64,000 bases of DNA from the NCBI GenBank assembly GCA_016707115.1, contig JADJIH010000021.1, positions 1 to 64,000 of the forward strand. The letters are read 5' to 3'. The translations under genes were made by a program, and so were the position numbers. The notes below the pieces were generated by a model. That model was not told where the DNA came from and ran no database searches. It saw only the letters and a program-made list of their open reading frames with translations. Positions 1-9,057 of the stretch are shown here, one piece after another. Positions within the stretch are counted from its first letter, which is position 1; each line of letters starts with the position of its first letter. Origin of the DNA: Ignavibacteriales bacterium (GTDB lineage: Bacteria > Bacteroidota > Ignavibacteria > Ignavibacteriales > Ignavibacteriaceae).

Positions 1-2
1 TT

Positions 3-875
3 GATCCTGTTAACGAAATTGCTTTAGGTAATATTGATTATATAAACTCGAATAACTTAATAAAAAATAAATCCAACCTATCATCTAAAAAGAAAAGGCC
101 AATTACAGATGTAACTCATAAAAGTGAATTAGAATATGAAAGACTTCAAAGCAATTGGAATACGTTTGGGAAAAGATCCTATGTGGGCAATCTTAACTGA
201 TCCAACAAAAAAGGATAACAAATGGCAGCCTGGTGAATTTTTTGAAACAGGTATAAATAATATTGAACTTGTAATTAAATATGCAAAACAGCTTAATCTT
301 AATATTAACTACAATAAAGCAATCGATTTTGGTTGTGGGATAGGAAGACTTACACAAGCCTTGGCTATGAAATTTAACGAGGTTATAGGTATTGATATTG
401 CTCCTTCAATGATAAATGCAGCAGAATATCATAACAGGTTTAAACAAAGATGTAAATACGTTTTAAATAATAAATATGATTTAAGTTTTATTCCAAGCTC
501 CGATATTGATTTTATTTATACGATAATAACCTTACAACACATGAAACCAAAATTTTCTAAAGGCTTTATCCAGGAGTTTATGCGAGTATTAAAAAAAGAT
601 GGTGTTTTAATTTTCCAAATTCCTAGTCGGAGAAAAAATCAGTTATTAGTAAACGAACAAAAATTGGATGAAGTTCAGTCTTTTGATATTGCAAACCCAG
701 TTATGGAAATGCATGGCGTTTTTAAGGATGAGGTTATTAAACTTTTAACTGATTGTAGTGGAAAGATCATACATATTGAGGATGATAAAAGTTTAGGTGA
801 AGACTGGGAAATTTCAATTTTTGTCAAAGTTGTAGATAATAAGAAAAATTTTGGAGAAAGAAAGTTGGATAAAAA
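3..875 (+). CDS. SAM-dependent methyltransferase domain of a large, frameshifted glycosyltransferase gene (5' end outside window)
   Basis: A class I methyltransferase fold is visible: the SAM-binding motif AIDFGCGIGRLTQAL, then VIGIDIAP, then a QHM segment and a FMRVLKKDGVLIFQIP strand. An ATG lies at 136, but the coding sequence continues upstream in another frame (from base 3), where WNTFGK leads into DPMWAILTDP once one A is removed from the A4 run near 171. The ATG at 136 is therefore probably not the real start. Near 871-876 an A6 run breaks the frame again; with seven As the protein would continue directly into the next glycosyltransferase domain. The acceptor is unknown; methylation of a glycan or sugar intermediate for flagellin is an inference from the downstream flagellin gene. 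Confidence 0.7.
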
Positions 876-1905
876 ATATTTATTGATGGTGTTATCTTTC
901 AAATGCAACAAGGCAGACCTGCAGGTATTAGCAGAGTTTGGTTATCTCTTTTGAATGAACTTTCGAAATCGAGTATCGCGGATAAAGTTATCTTACTCAA
1001 TAGAGGAGTAAATGAATATGATCAAAATTCATTTGAATCTGATTCTTTGTATCTGCAAAATATAATTGATAAAAATGGGGGAGGATTATTTCTATCAACA
1101 TATTATACTTACCCAGAAAATTCTCCTTGCTCAATAATTCTGCATGATTTTACACCTGAAGCAATGTCATTGGATTTAAACCATCCTGAATGGAGAGCAA
1201 AACAAAAAGCTATTCAAAAATGTTCAACTTTATTTTCAGTTTCTGAAGCAACTAAAAATGATTTTAGTAAATACTATCCGGAACAAGTATTAAAAGATAT
1301 TACTGTTATTCCAAACTCAACATCAGCACAATTTGTTCCTCCGTCCATTTGGGAAAAGATTATTTGAAAGAACATTTTCTAAAAAACCATATTATGTATT
1401 TAATGGTCATCGCTTAGGCTATAAAAATGGAATTTCATTTGTAAAAGCATTTAATCTTTTACCTAATAAAGAAGATTATGAAATTTTTTACCGGTGGTGG
1501 AAAAAGAATTGGAATATGTTTTTATTGATTTATTGGATAAAACAAAGTATCAAATACAATTCTTAAATGATAAAGAACTTTCCGCAGCATATAGCGGTGC
1601 TGTTGCATTAGTTTATCCTTCTTTATATGAGGGATTTGGACTCCCAATTCTTGAAGCTATGAAATTGGGTTGTCCGGTAATTGCAGGAAATAATTCTTCT
1701 ATTCCTGAAGTAGCTGGAGACGGTGCAATTCTGATTGACTCAAAAAATATTTTTGAAATAAAGGAAGCTTTAATTAAAGTTCAAAATGTTAAAATTAAGT
1801 GAACTAACAAAAAAGGATATGAAAATGTAAACGATTTTTCGTGGGAAATACCAGGCAAAATATTTGTTGAAACACTAGAAAAACTATTTGCGAGCTTTGA
1901 GCGAT
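876..1905 (+). CDS. GT4-family glycosyltransferase domain, split by several frameshifts
   Basis: The reading begins IFIDGVIFQMQQGRPAGISR at 876, typical of the N-terminal Rossmann half of GT4 enzymes. It continues in frame to a stop near 1365 (HDFTPEA, VSEATKNDF, VIPNS). The linker PYYVFNGHRLGYKNG follows in a second frame to 1566. The nucleotide-sugar-binding half (LVYPSLYEGFGLPILEAMKLGCPVI, with the conserved E-x7-E) is in a third frame at 1494-1802. The expected C-terminal helix GYENVNDFSWE needs one more shift near 1800. Separate short ORFs with GTG or TTG starts here are artefacts of the breaks. The enzyme would retain sugar configuration; donor and acceptor cannot be told from the sequence. 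Confidence 0.7.
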
Positions 1906-2400
1906 TAACCATCAACTCTTCTGATCCTATTGATCCATGGCAAAGATATCTCCAAACGTTTTATTCGAAGCCTGATTCAAAGAACTATTACTCGCATTTT
2001 CAGATTCAATTAAATGTTTCAATGTTCAGGGCACATCAATGGATTTTTCCAGGCTGACTGAAACCGAAAAACGAATCGTAAAATTAATGAACGTCGCTGA
2101 ACTTGAGCAGCTAAACCAGGCTTGCAGAATTTCGGATAATGATGTCTTCCTGATTTCATTGGTATGGAATTATTCTTGAATCAAAGGGACCAAATGAAGA
2201 AGCATTAATTAACTATCTCAGATTATCAAAAACCGGTCTCACCAATCTCAGGATCACATTACTGGCAGCTAATTTAGCCTATAAAATGGGCAAAGTCTTA
2301 ACAGCAGATAAATTGTATCGAATAATAGTTTCAATAAACAATAAACATATTGAAAGTATTAATCGGTTAAAAGAAACATCCCCGCATTCTTGAGATAAAG
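1906..2400 (+). CDS. helical linker region between GT4 and GT2 domains (frameshifted)
   Basis: No intact ORF covers this stretch, but coding sense is visible in consecutive frames. One segment starts DPIDPWQRYLQTFYSK and stops at 2055. A second runs RLTETEKRIVKLMNVAELEQ to about 2180. A third reads EEALINYLRLSKTGLTNLR, then a TPR-like helix pair, to about 2393. The next frame flows without a start codon into the GT2 domain that follows. It is best read as a helical or TPR-like spacer of one large multidomain glycosyltransferase. No enzymatic motif was found in it. Confidence 0.45.
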
Positions 2401-3200
2401 GAAGGAATGGAAATAAACGAAATTAAAATGGATTCGGAACTCCCTGAAACTTCCACACTTATTTCAGGGAAACAATTTGATGATACATTAATCAGCGTAA
2501 TAATTCCGACGAAAGACCGGAATGAAGGACTGGAAGAGATTCTGGATAGCTTACCTCACGCTATGCATAAACTAAAATATGAAACGATTTTTTGTATTGC
2601 AGTAAAAAAAGTATTGAAGAGTTAAAACCCGTTATTGAAAAATATAATATTTCCAAAGTTTATTACGATGAAGATGTTTTTTCAACCAACGAAAAATTCA
2701 GCTGGCCAAAACTTATGAATTATGGTTTTAAAAACTCAAAAGGCAACTGGATTTTATATGCAAGTGATGATATTCAATTTTATCCTTTCGCTTTCTGGAA
2801 TGCACTTACTTCGATAAAGCTTAGTGATGATGTGGGTGGAATTACTTTTCTACATAAGAACACTGTGGAAACTTACGGTGCTGTGTTTGATAATTATGGC
2901 TATGATCAAGTCAGAATTCCCTTACATAAATTTTGGATTAGTAAGCAGGAAAGCATTTAGAAAGATAGTCGGCTTTGATGAAAAATTTAAATTTTATTGG
3001 GCTGATGTGGACTTGTGTATGCGAATTTGGGGAGTCTGGTTACAAAATTGAAGTATCTCCTTTGTCTTTGGTGGATCATAATAATATTCCGGACAGATTA
3101 AAACAGGAAAATTCGGGGACAGATATTTTGAAGATACATCTTGCTTTTTTAATAAGTGGATGAAACGAACATTGCTAAAAAGGATCAGGTACTTCTAAAG
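2401..3200 (+). CDS. GT2-family glycosyltransferase domain, frameshifted
   Basis: The start LISVIIPTKDRNEGLEEIL (around 2485) is the usual GT-A nucleotide-binding strand of family 2. After a break at about 2590 (near T6 and A7 runs) the protein continues as KGNWILYASDDIQFYP, where SDD takes the DxD metal-binding position. VGGITFLHKNTVETYG and GFDEKFKFYWADVDLCMRI follow after another break near 2940. ADVDLC corresponds to the ED-x-D/L catalytic-base segment of GT2 enzymes. The C-terminal ESGYKIEVSPLSLVDH is in a third frame (2975-3163). At least four indels are needed to reconstruct one domain. Confidence 0.65.
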
Positions 3201-3376
3201 AAAAGAAAATATTTGGCTAACTGATTTGATGAATGTAATGAAGAATATTCAGTCAAAATGTTTCAGATTGTCTAAATGATATTCCAAGTCTATCAGAAAA
3301 TTTAATTTTGCCTGAAAATAAACTACAGCCTAAAATTGATGGAGAGAAAAAAAACCTCTTAATCAAAATAGAATAA

Positions 3377-4893
3377 AAGTTTCCAGCGATTGTATCTACA
3401 TGCAATTCTGAAAAATTTATTCGCGGATGCCCTGGAGGATTTTTTCAATCAAACAATATATCAGAAAGGCGAATTGGAAATAGTTGTAAGTTAATTCCGG
3501 CTCAACTGAAAATGAAGAATCAATTGTTAAAAGAATACCAGTCCAAATTTCACAATATTAAATATTTGGAAAACTGAACGGGAAACAATTTATAGTTCAT
3601 GGAATCGTGCTATCAGTCTTTCCTCAAGAAAATATATTACGAATGCGAATACAGATGACCGGCATAGAAATGATGCTCTTGAATTGATGGCAACAAAATT
3701 AGATCAGAATGAAGAAGCAGGACTAGTATACGCCGATCAATATATCACTTACCATGAAAATCAGACTTATGAAAAACATGTTTCGGCTGGATATTTTGAG
3801 TGGCCTGAATTTGATAGAATTCAATTAATTCATTGCGCTTCCTGCGGTCCTCAGCCGATGTGGAGAAAAAAGTTACATGATGAATTCGGATATTTTAATG
3901 GAAACTTAGTTGTTGCAGGTGATTATGAATGGTGGTTAAGAATTTCAGAGAAAGTTAAGTTCCTGCATATTCCCGAAAAACTAGGGCTGTATCATTTATC
4001 AGATGACAGCATCGAACATCGCCATAATAGTGAGATGATAAATGAAACAAATAAAATCCGCACACAATACGCAAAGGCTGTAAAAATAAAATCTTTAGAT
4101 TATAATAAATACAAATCAACATTTATAAAATTTTCGGAACAGCCTTTATTATTTTCTGTTATCATTACAACTTATAACAGACCTTCTCAATTAAAATCAG
4201 CGATAGAAAGTGTTTTGAACCAGACAATCACTAACCTTGAATTGATTGTAGTAAATGATGGAGGTGCTGGAATTGAGGAGCAGCTTTGTGATTTCAATGA
4301 CGACAGAATAAAAATAATTAACCGTTCAGAAAATGGCGGTCCTGCTGCAGCACGAAACTCAGGAATTAATATAGCAAAAGGAATGTACATTTCATTTTTA
4401 GATGACGATGATATTTATCTCAATCATCATCTTGAAACCGCCTTAAAGTTTTTACGAAAAGGTAACAGCGTTGTTTATACTGATTCATATCGTTACTCTT
4501 TCAAAAAGATTGGGAATGATAATAAGCTGATTAAAAAATCTATTCCTTATTCAATCGATTACAGCAAAAACAAATTATTACTCGGTAACATATCACCGGT
4601 TAATTGTTTCGTTTTTGAAAAATCTTTGATAAAAGATTCAGGTTTATTCAATGAGGAATTTAAAGTATTGGAGGACTGGGAATTCTGGTTAAGACTCTCA
4701 AAGCATTCAGATTTTTATCACATTAAAAAACCAACGGTAATTGTTAACTGGAAAGATGATGGCACAACATTACTTATCCAAACAAAAGACTTTAGATACT
4801 TTTATGAAAGAATCAATAAGCTATATTCAAATGAAGTGAATCGTATTAAAAATAAAACAGAAATCTATAGCTGAATTCCAAAAATTTGGATAA
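3377..4893 (+). CDS. two consecutive GT2-family glycosyltransferase domains
   Basis: The first domain starts in broken frames (KVSAIVSTCNSEKFI, then ITNANTDDRHRNDA) and becomes intact from 3684: CASCGPQPMWRKKLHDEFG and GDYEWWLRISEK carry the GT2 acceptor-side signature. A second domain starts around 4156 as LLFSVIITTYNRPSQLKSAI, with NDGG, ISFLDDDDIYLN (metal site) and VLEDWEFWLRLSKH. The open frame ends at 4874. A shift near 4858 gives the alternative ending SIAEFQKFG with TAA at 4891, directly abutting the ATG of the next gene, which looks like the natural stop. Together with the preceding domains this would be one protein of over 1,600 residues. Confidence 0.7.
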
Positions 4894-6160
4894 ATGATTC
4901 AGTTCAAGAAACCTATTGTGTCGATAATCATTCCAACTTTTAATCAATTAAAGTATACAGAAGAATGCATCCAATCAATTTATTCACGAACCACAATACC
5001 CCTTGAACTAATTGTCATTATCAACAATAAAAATGATGGAACTGTTGAGTTCCTTAATCAACTTTCAAATACACACAATAATATAAAACACATTATAAAC
5101 GACGAAAATAAAGGATTTCCGATTAGTGTAAACCAGGGAATAAGTAGTGCAAGTTCAGAATTTGTTTTGATACTAAATAATGATGTAGTTGTTACAAATT
5201 TTTGGCTCGAAACTATTGTTGATATTGCGAATAGAAATGAATTAATTGGTATCGTTGGTCCCATAAGTAATGAGGTGAGTGGTGTGCAAAAAGATAAAGA
5301 AGCTAATTATAAAACAATTGATGAAATGCATCTTTATGCTGCTACTGTAAAAGAGAAGAATAAAAAAAAATGTTGCAATTTCCGCGCGTTGCGTTTTTAT
5401 GTACACTTATTAAACGAGAAGTAATAGAAAAAATTGGCGGACTCGATGAACGATTTACTCCAGGCAATTTTGAAGATGATGATTTTTGTTTGAGGGCTCA
5501 GTTAGCCGGATATAAAACTGTTATTGCACAGGATGTTTTTATTCATCATTTCGGTTCTAAAAGTTTTAAAGCTGATGGTGAAAAAAAATATGCTGAAAGA
5601 TTAAAAATCAATCATAAAATATTTGTTGATAAATGGGGTGCTGATCCTGATGAAATCTGGTTAAAGCAAAAACCATTTAATCATTCAAGGAATTTATTCA
5701 TCTCTATAAATAATGATGAATTTAAGAAGTCATTCGAACGTGCCCAAAATAATATTAAGGATAAAGAATTTGACCTGGCTATAACTGAACTTGGATTGGC
5801 AATTGAAAAATATGATACTTCTGATAAAGCTTATTCAATAATATCAAAAGAAGATTTACTATTGCTAAGTGCTAATGTTTCTTTGATCATAAAAGATCTT
5901 GAAAAAGCAAATATGTTTTTGAAGAAGCTTTAAAACTTAATCCATCATCTTCAGAAGCTATGTTTTGGATTAGGACAAGTTTTTATCAAGCTGAAATGTA
6001 TGAGCAATCTAAGGCGATGTTTGAGTGGGCCATAAAAAATAACTCCAAAAATGTTAATGCATTGGAAGCATTAAAATCAGTTAATGAAATTCTGGCATTT
6101 CCATCAGAGCATAATTCTTTATTTGAAGTTGAAGTCGAAACAATTGAAGCAGAAAAATAA
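4894..6160 (+). CDS. GT2-family glycosyltransferase with C-terminal TPR region, two frameshifts
   Basis: PIVSIIIPTFNQLKYTEECI begins a GT2 domain whose metal site is LILNNDVVVTN, the NND variant seen in rhamnosyltransferase-like members. The frame breaks in an A9 run at 5362-5370 and continues as VAFLCTLIKREVIEKIGGLDE and NFEDDDFCLRAQLAGY, the catalytic-base region. From about 5700 the protein becomes helical (FERAQNNIKDKEFDLAI). A second break near 5911-5915 (T5 run) restores a TPR helix, VFEEALKLNPSSSEA. The ATG follows the upstream TAA directly, so translation is probably coupled. TPR repeats fused to GT2 domains usually bind a protein acceptor. Confidence 0.7.
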
Positions 6161-6163
6161 TCT

Positions 6164-7688
6164 ATGCCTGAGTTAAGTTTATGTATGATTGTTAAGGATG
6201 AAGAAAAACATTTGACAAGAAGTCTTTCTTCTGTTAAAGATGTTGTTAATGAGATTGTAATTGTTGATACAGGTTCTTCAGATAAAACGATTGAAATAGC
6301 AAAATCATTTAGTGCAAAGATTTTTCATTTTGATTGGGTAAATGATTTTTCTGCTGCAAGAAATTTTGCATTAAGTAAATGCCCTGGTGATTGGATTCTT
6401 TATCTTGATGCTGATGAAGAATTGAAACCTGATAGTATTGAGGAAGTTAAAAAGTATAAATCACACACTCCTGCTGGAGTTTACTGCACAGTAAAAAGTC
6501 TTGGTTCATCAACAGCAAATGGAAGCGTAATGAGATATCCGCGTTTGTTTGCAAATGTACCTGGCCTGGAGTTTGTAGGTAAGGTTCATGAACAAATAAG
6601 TGATTCGTTAAGAAAAAATAAAATACCGCTTGTTGAATCAGAAATAGAAATTATTCATCACGGTTATGCAATTGATGAAGACGGTTTGCAGAAAAAGAAG
6701 GAACGCAACTTATCATTGCTTTTATCCAACGAGAATAAAAAAAGCAACGTATATGATAAACTAAAACTAATCCAGACACTTATTTCTTTGGATAAATATG
6801 ATGAGGCTGAAGTAAGAGCAAAGAATGTTATTAACAGTAAATTCATCACGGCTGCTGATCTTTGTTTAGCAATGTTTTATATGGCTCAAATTAAGTATGA
6901 GAATAATGATTTAAATGCAGCAAATAGTTTTGCATTAAGATCATATAAAAAACTAAGTGATAAGCCTGAACTGAATTACCTGCTTTATCTAATAAACAAT
7001 AGAATAAATAATATCGGTGAAGCATTTAAATTTATAACGCTTTGCATCTCCTCCAATAAACAGTTATTAGAAAAAAAAAGTAAGATTGAAAGTGAAAACA
7101 TTTTAGATCAAACTGATTTGTATCTGCGTGCTATAAATTTAAGTTTAAAATTAGATAAGACGAACAGATGCTAAGAATCTAATTACTGAATTGTCTAATT
7201 ACGTTTCAAATGAAAAACGGATTGAAATTGAAAGTGTTCAACCTTTTTTTGAAAGTCTTTTTTTTAACTATTCTATTAAGGAATCAGATTCCAAACTGTT
7301 AAAAGAATTAATAAATCCAATACATCTAAATAGTATTGCGGAGATAATCAAATTCTGTAAAGATGATTTAACTGTTATATCAACTCTTAATTTAATGCTT
7401 CAAAGTTTTTCTGAGTCTGCAATTATTTATAAAAATCTTGCACAATTGTATATCAATTCCAATCAAGAAAAAGCTATTGAGCTGTTCAACAAGTCATTAC
7501 AATATGAAGAAGATCCGGCAGTTTATATAAACTTAATTTCTATATACATTTCAAAAAGTGACTATGAAAGTGTAAGAAAGTGCTTTGATCAGCTTAAGGC
7601 ATATTGTTCAGACAATCCTCAAATAAAACAAAAAATTGATATTTTAAGAGAAAAACTTAATCCAATCCTTATTGTATCTGCTTCATAA
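6164..7688 (+). CDS. GT2-family glycosyltransferase with TPR tail, one frameshift
   Basis: The gene starts 3 nt after the previous stop. MPELSLCMIVKDEEKHLTRSL, IVDTGSSDKTIEIA, DFSAARNFAL and LYLDADEELKPD match the group of GT2 enzymes related to WaaE/KdtX and SunS, which often carry TPR repeats. LEFVGKVHEQI is the conserved acceptor-side motif. After about residue 210 it is all helical. The frame breaks near 7165 and the rest (7191-7688) includes a clear TPR unit, LAQLYINSNQEKAIELFNKS. The TTG at 7191 is not a credible start. Lying 150 bp upstream of flagellin, it is a good candidate for O-glycosylating flagellin, although the target is inferred. Confidence 0.75.
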
Positions 7689-7721
7689 AATCTGCAGATT
7701 AAAAAATATTTTATTCAACTC

Positions 7722-7748
7722 TAAACATTTCTAAAGTACCTACGATAA
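7722..7748 (+). promoter_or_regulatory. sigma-28 (FliA-type) promoter of flagellin
   Basis: TAAA at 7722-7725, a 15-base spacer and TACGATAA at 7741-7748 match the FliA pattern TAAA-N15-GCCGATAA at all four -35 bases and six of eight -10 bases. It lies 90 bp upstream of the flagellin start, leaving a long leader. The anti-sigma-28 factor gene flgM is 3.4 kb downstream. Confidence 0.8.
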
Positions 7749-7753
7749 TCTAA

Positions 7754-7832
7754 CAGAACACAAAACGTTCTGGTAAATAAACAACATTAACAAACAATCA
7801 AGCAAGGATGCTTGGTTAAAACAACACGGAGG
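7754..7832 (+). promoter_or_regulatory. structured flagellin leader with a CsrA-like binding hairpin and strong ribosome binding site
   Basis: Two hairpins lie in the untranslated leader. The first pairs CAGAAC (7754-7759) with GTTCTG (7767-7772). The second pairs CAAGCA (7799-7804) with TGCTTG (7809-7814), extendable by three pairs, and presents AGGA in its loop. CAAGGATG across this loop equals the core of the CsrA SELEX consensus. A second GGA lies in ACACGGAGG at 7824-7832, which is also the Shine-Dalgarno (GGAGG 7828-7832, five bases before the ATG). This layout resembles the two-site CsrA control of Bacillus hag. CsrA control here is inferred. Confidence 0.5.
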
Positions 7833-7837
7833 TTCTC

Positions 7838-8635
7838 ATGGCTTTTCAAATTAACACCAACCTTGATGCATTTAATGCATACAACGCATTAGCAAAAACT
7901 AGTGCAAGCACCAACAAAGCTCAGTTACGTCTTGCTACAATGAAGAAAATCAACAGTGTAGGCGATGATACATCTGGTTTTAAAGTTGGAAAAGAGTTAG
8001 AAGCAGGCAACTTAAAGATGAAAGCTCAGTTGAATAACATTTCTTCAGGTAAGAACTGGTTATCAACAGCTGAATCAGCTTTGATACTTGTTGACGACAA
8101 ATTAAATCAGATCATTGCAAAACAAGAAGATGCAAAAGATCCATTGAAGAGCTCTACAAGTCTTCAAAACGATATAAAAGCAATCGCTGATGAAATCAAT
8201 AGTATTCTTACCAATACCAAGATTAACGGAACAGATGTACTTGCAAGCGTTGCACAGTCATTTGGTTCAGGCGGTTCAGCTTCGTCTGTAATCAACATAG
8301 GTGCACAAGTTGACTTGGCCAGTAATCAAGCTGCTTTAACAGCAGTTCAAGCAGGAAACGCTGGATCACTAACACAAGATGTGTCAGCATTCCAGGCAGA
8401 TGTAAAAACAGCTTTAGGTTACATTGGTAACTACAGCCAAACTTTTGCTTCAAGAGAAGAATATCTTACTTCTTCAATTGCAAATAACACAGCATTGATT
8501 TCAAGTATATTCGATGCAGATATGGCAATGGAACAGTTGAATGCTACTAAAGGTCAGATAGGAACACAAATTGGAACAGCAATGTTAGGTACACTTAACG
8601 CAGCTCCACAAAGTCTTCTATCCTTATTTCGATGA
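7838..8635 (+). CDS. fliC: flagellin (filament subunit)
   Basis: A 265-residue flagellin with the conserved N-terminal half (FQINTNLDAFNAYNAL, MKKINSVGDDTSGFKVG) and C-terminal half (REEYLTSSIANNTALISSIFDADMA, ending in NAAPQSLLSLFR). The variable central region is very short (a Ser/Gly/Ala-rich stretch around residues 135-190), so the protein is little more than the D0/D1 core that polymerises into the filament. Ser/Thr residues in the middle would be possible O-glycosylation sites for the upstream transferases. GGAGG precedes the ATG by five bases. It is transcribed from a sigma-28-type promoter and closed by a strong terminator, so it is probably monocistronic. Confidence 0.95.
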   Translation: MAFQINTNLDAFNAYNALAKTSASTNKAQLRLATMKKINSVGDDTSGFKVGKELEAGNLKMKAQLNNISSGKNWLSTAESALILVDDKLNQIIAKQEDAKDPLKSSTSLQNDIKAIADEINSILTNTKINGTDVLASVAQSFGSGGSASSVINIGAQVDLASNQAALTAVQAGNAGSLTQDVSAFQADVKTALGYIGNYSQTFASREEYLTSSIANNTALISSIFDADMAMEQLNATKGQIGTQIGTAMLGTLNAAPQSLLSLFR

Positions 8636-8660
8636 TCTTAATATAAATTAACTGGGTGTT

Positions 8661-8690
8661 CCCCCGGAGGATAAGCTCCGGGGGTATTTT
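8661..8690 (+). terminator. strong rho-independent terminator after flagellin
   Basis: A perfect 9-bp GC-rich stem pairs CCCCCGGAG (8661-8669) with CTCCGGGGG (8676-8684) around a six-base loop, followed by TATTTT. It separates flagellin from fliS. Confidence 0.9.
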
Positions 8691-8716
8691 ATAAAAAAGA
8701 ACTGGGAAAATAGAAA

Positions 8717-9049
8717 ATGTATCAGGCTGCTGTGCTAAATAGAAGTAAACTAAATCCTTATCTGGCTAATCAAATTCTTAATGCTTCACCGGAACAACTT
8801 TTAATAAAAATTTTTGATTTTGCTGTTGTTCAATCTGAAAAAAAAGATATGATTAAAACAAATACTGCCATACAAGAATTAATTGGGATGTTAAGATTTG
8901 ATGATGAGAGTTATAAAGACCTTGCAATTAATTTGATAGGACTTTATCAGTACTGTCAGGATCAGGCAAGAAAACAGAATTTTGATATAGTTACAAAAAT
9001 ATTAACCGAGCTTAGAGAAAGCTGGTTACAGGCAATTCAGAATAAATAG
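8717..9049 (+). CDS. fliS: flagellar export chaperone FliS
   Basis: A 110-residue helical protein with the FliS layout: a YQAAVLNRSKLNPYLANQIL start, then SPEQLLIKIFDFAV (the family's conserved P-x-x-L-x-x-x-L/Y-D motif), and a C-terminal helix ending LRESWLQAIQNK. FliS binds the C-terminal helix of flagellin in the cytosol, keeps it unfolded and delivers it to the export gate. It lies between flagellin and fliD, eight bases before the fliD ATG, the standard gene order. A purine-rich stretch (gggaaaatagaaa) before the ATG serves as ribosome binding site. Confidence 0.88.
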   Translation: MYQAAVLNRSKLNPYLANQILNASPEQLLIKIFDFAVVQSEKKDMIKTNTAIQELIGMLRFDDESYKDLAINLIGLYQYCQDQARKQNFDIVTKILTELRESWLQAIQNK

Positions 9050-9057
9050 GCTCTATT

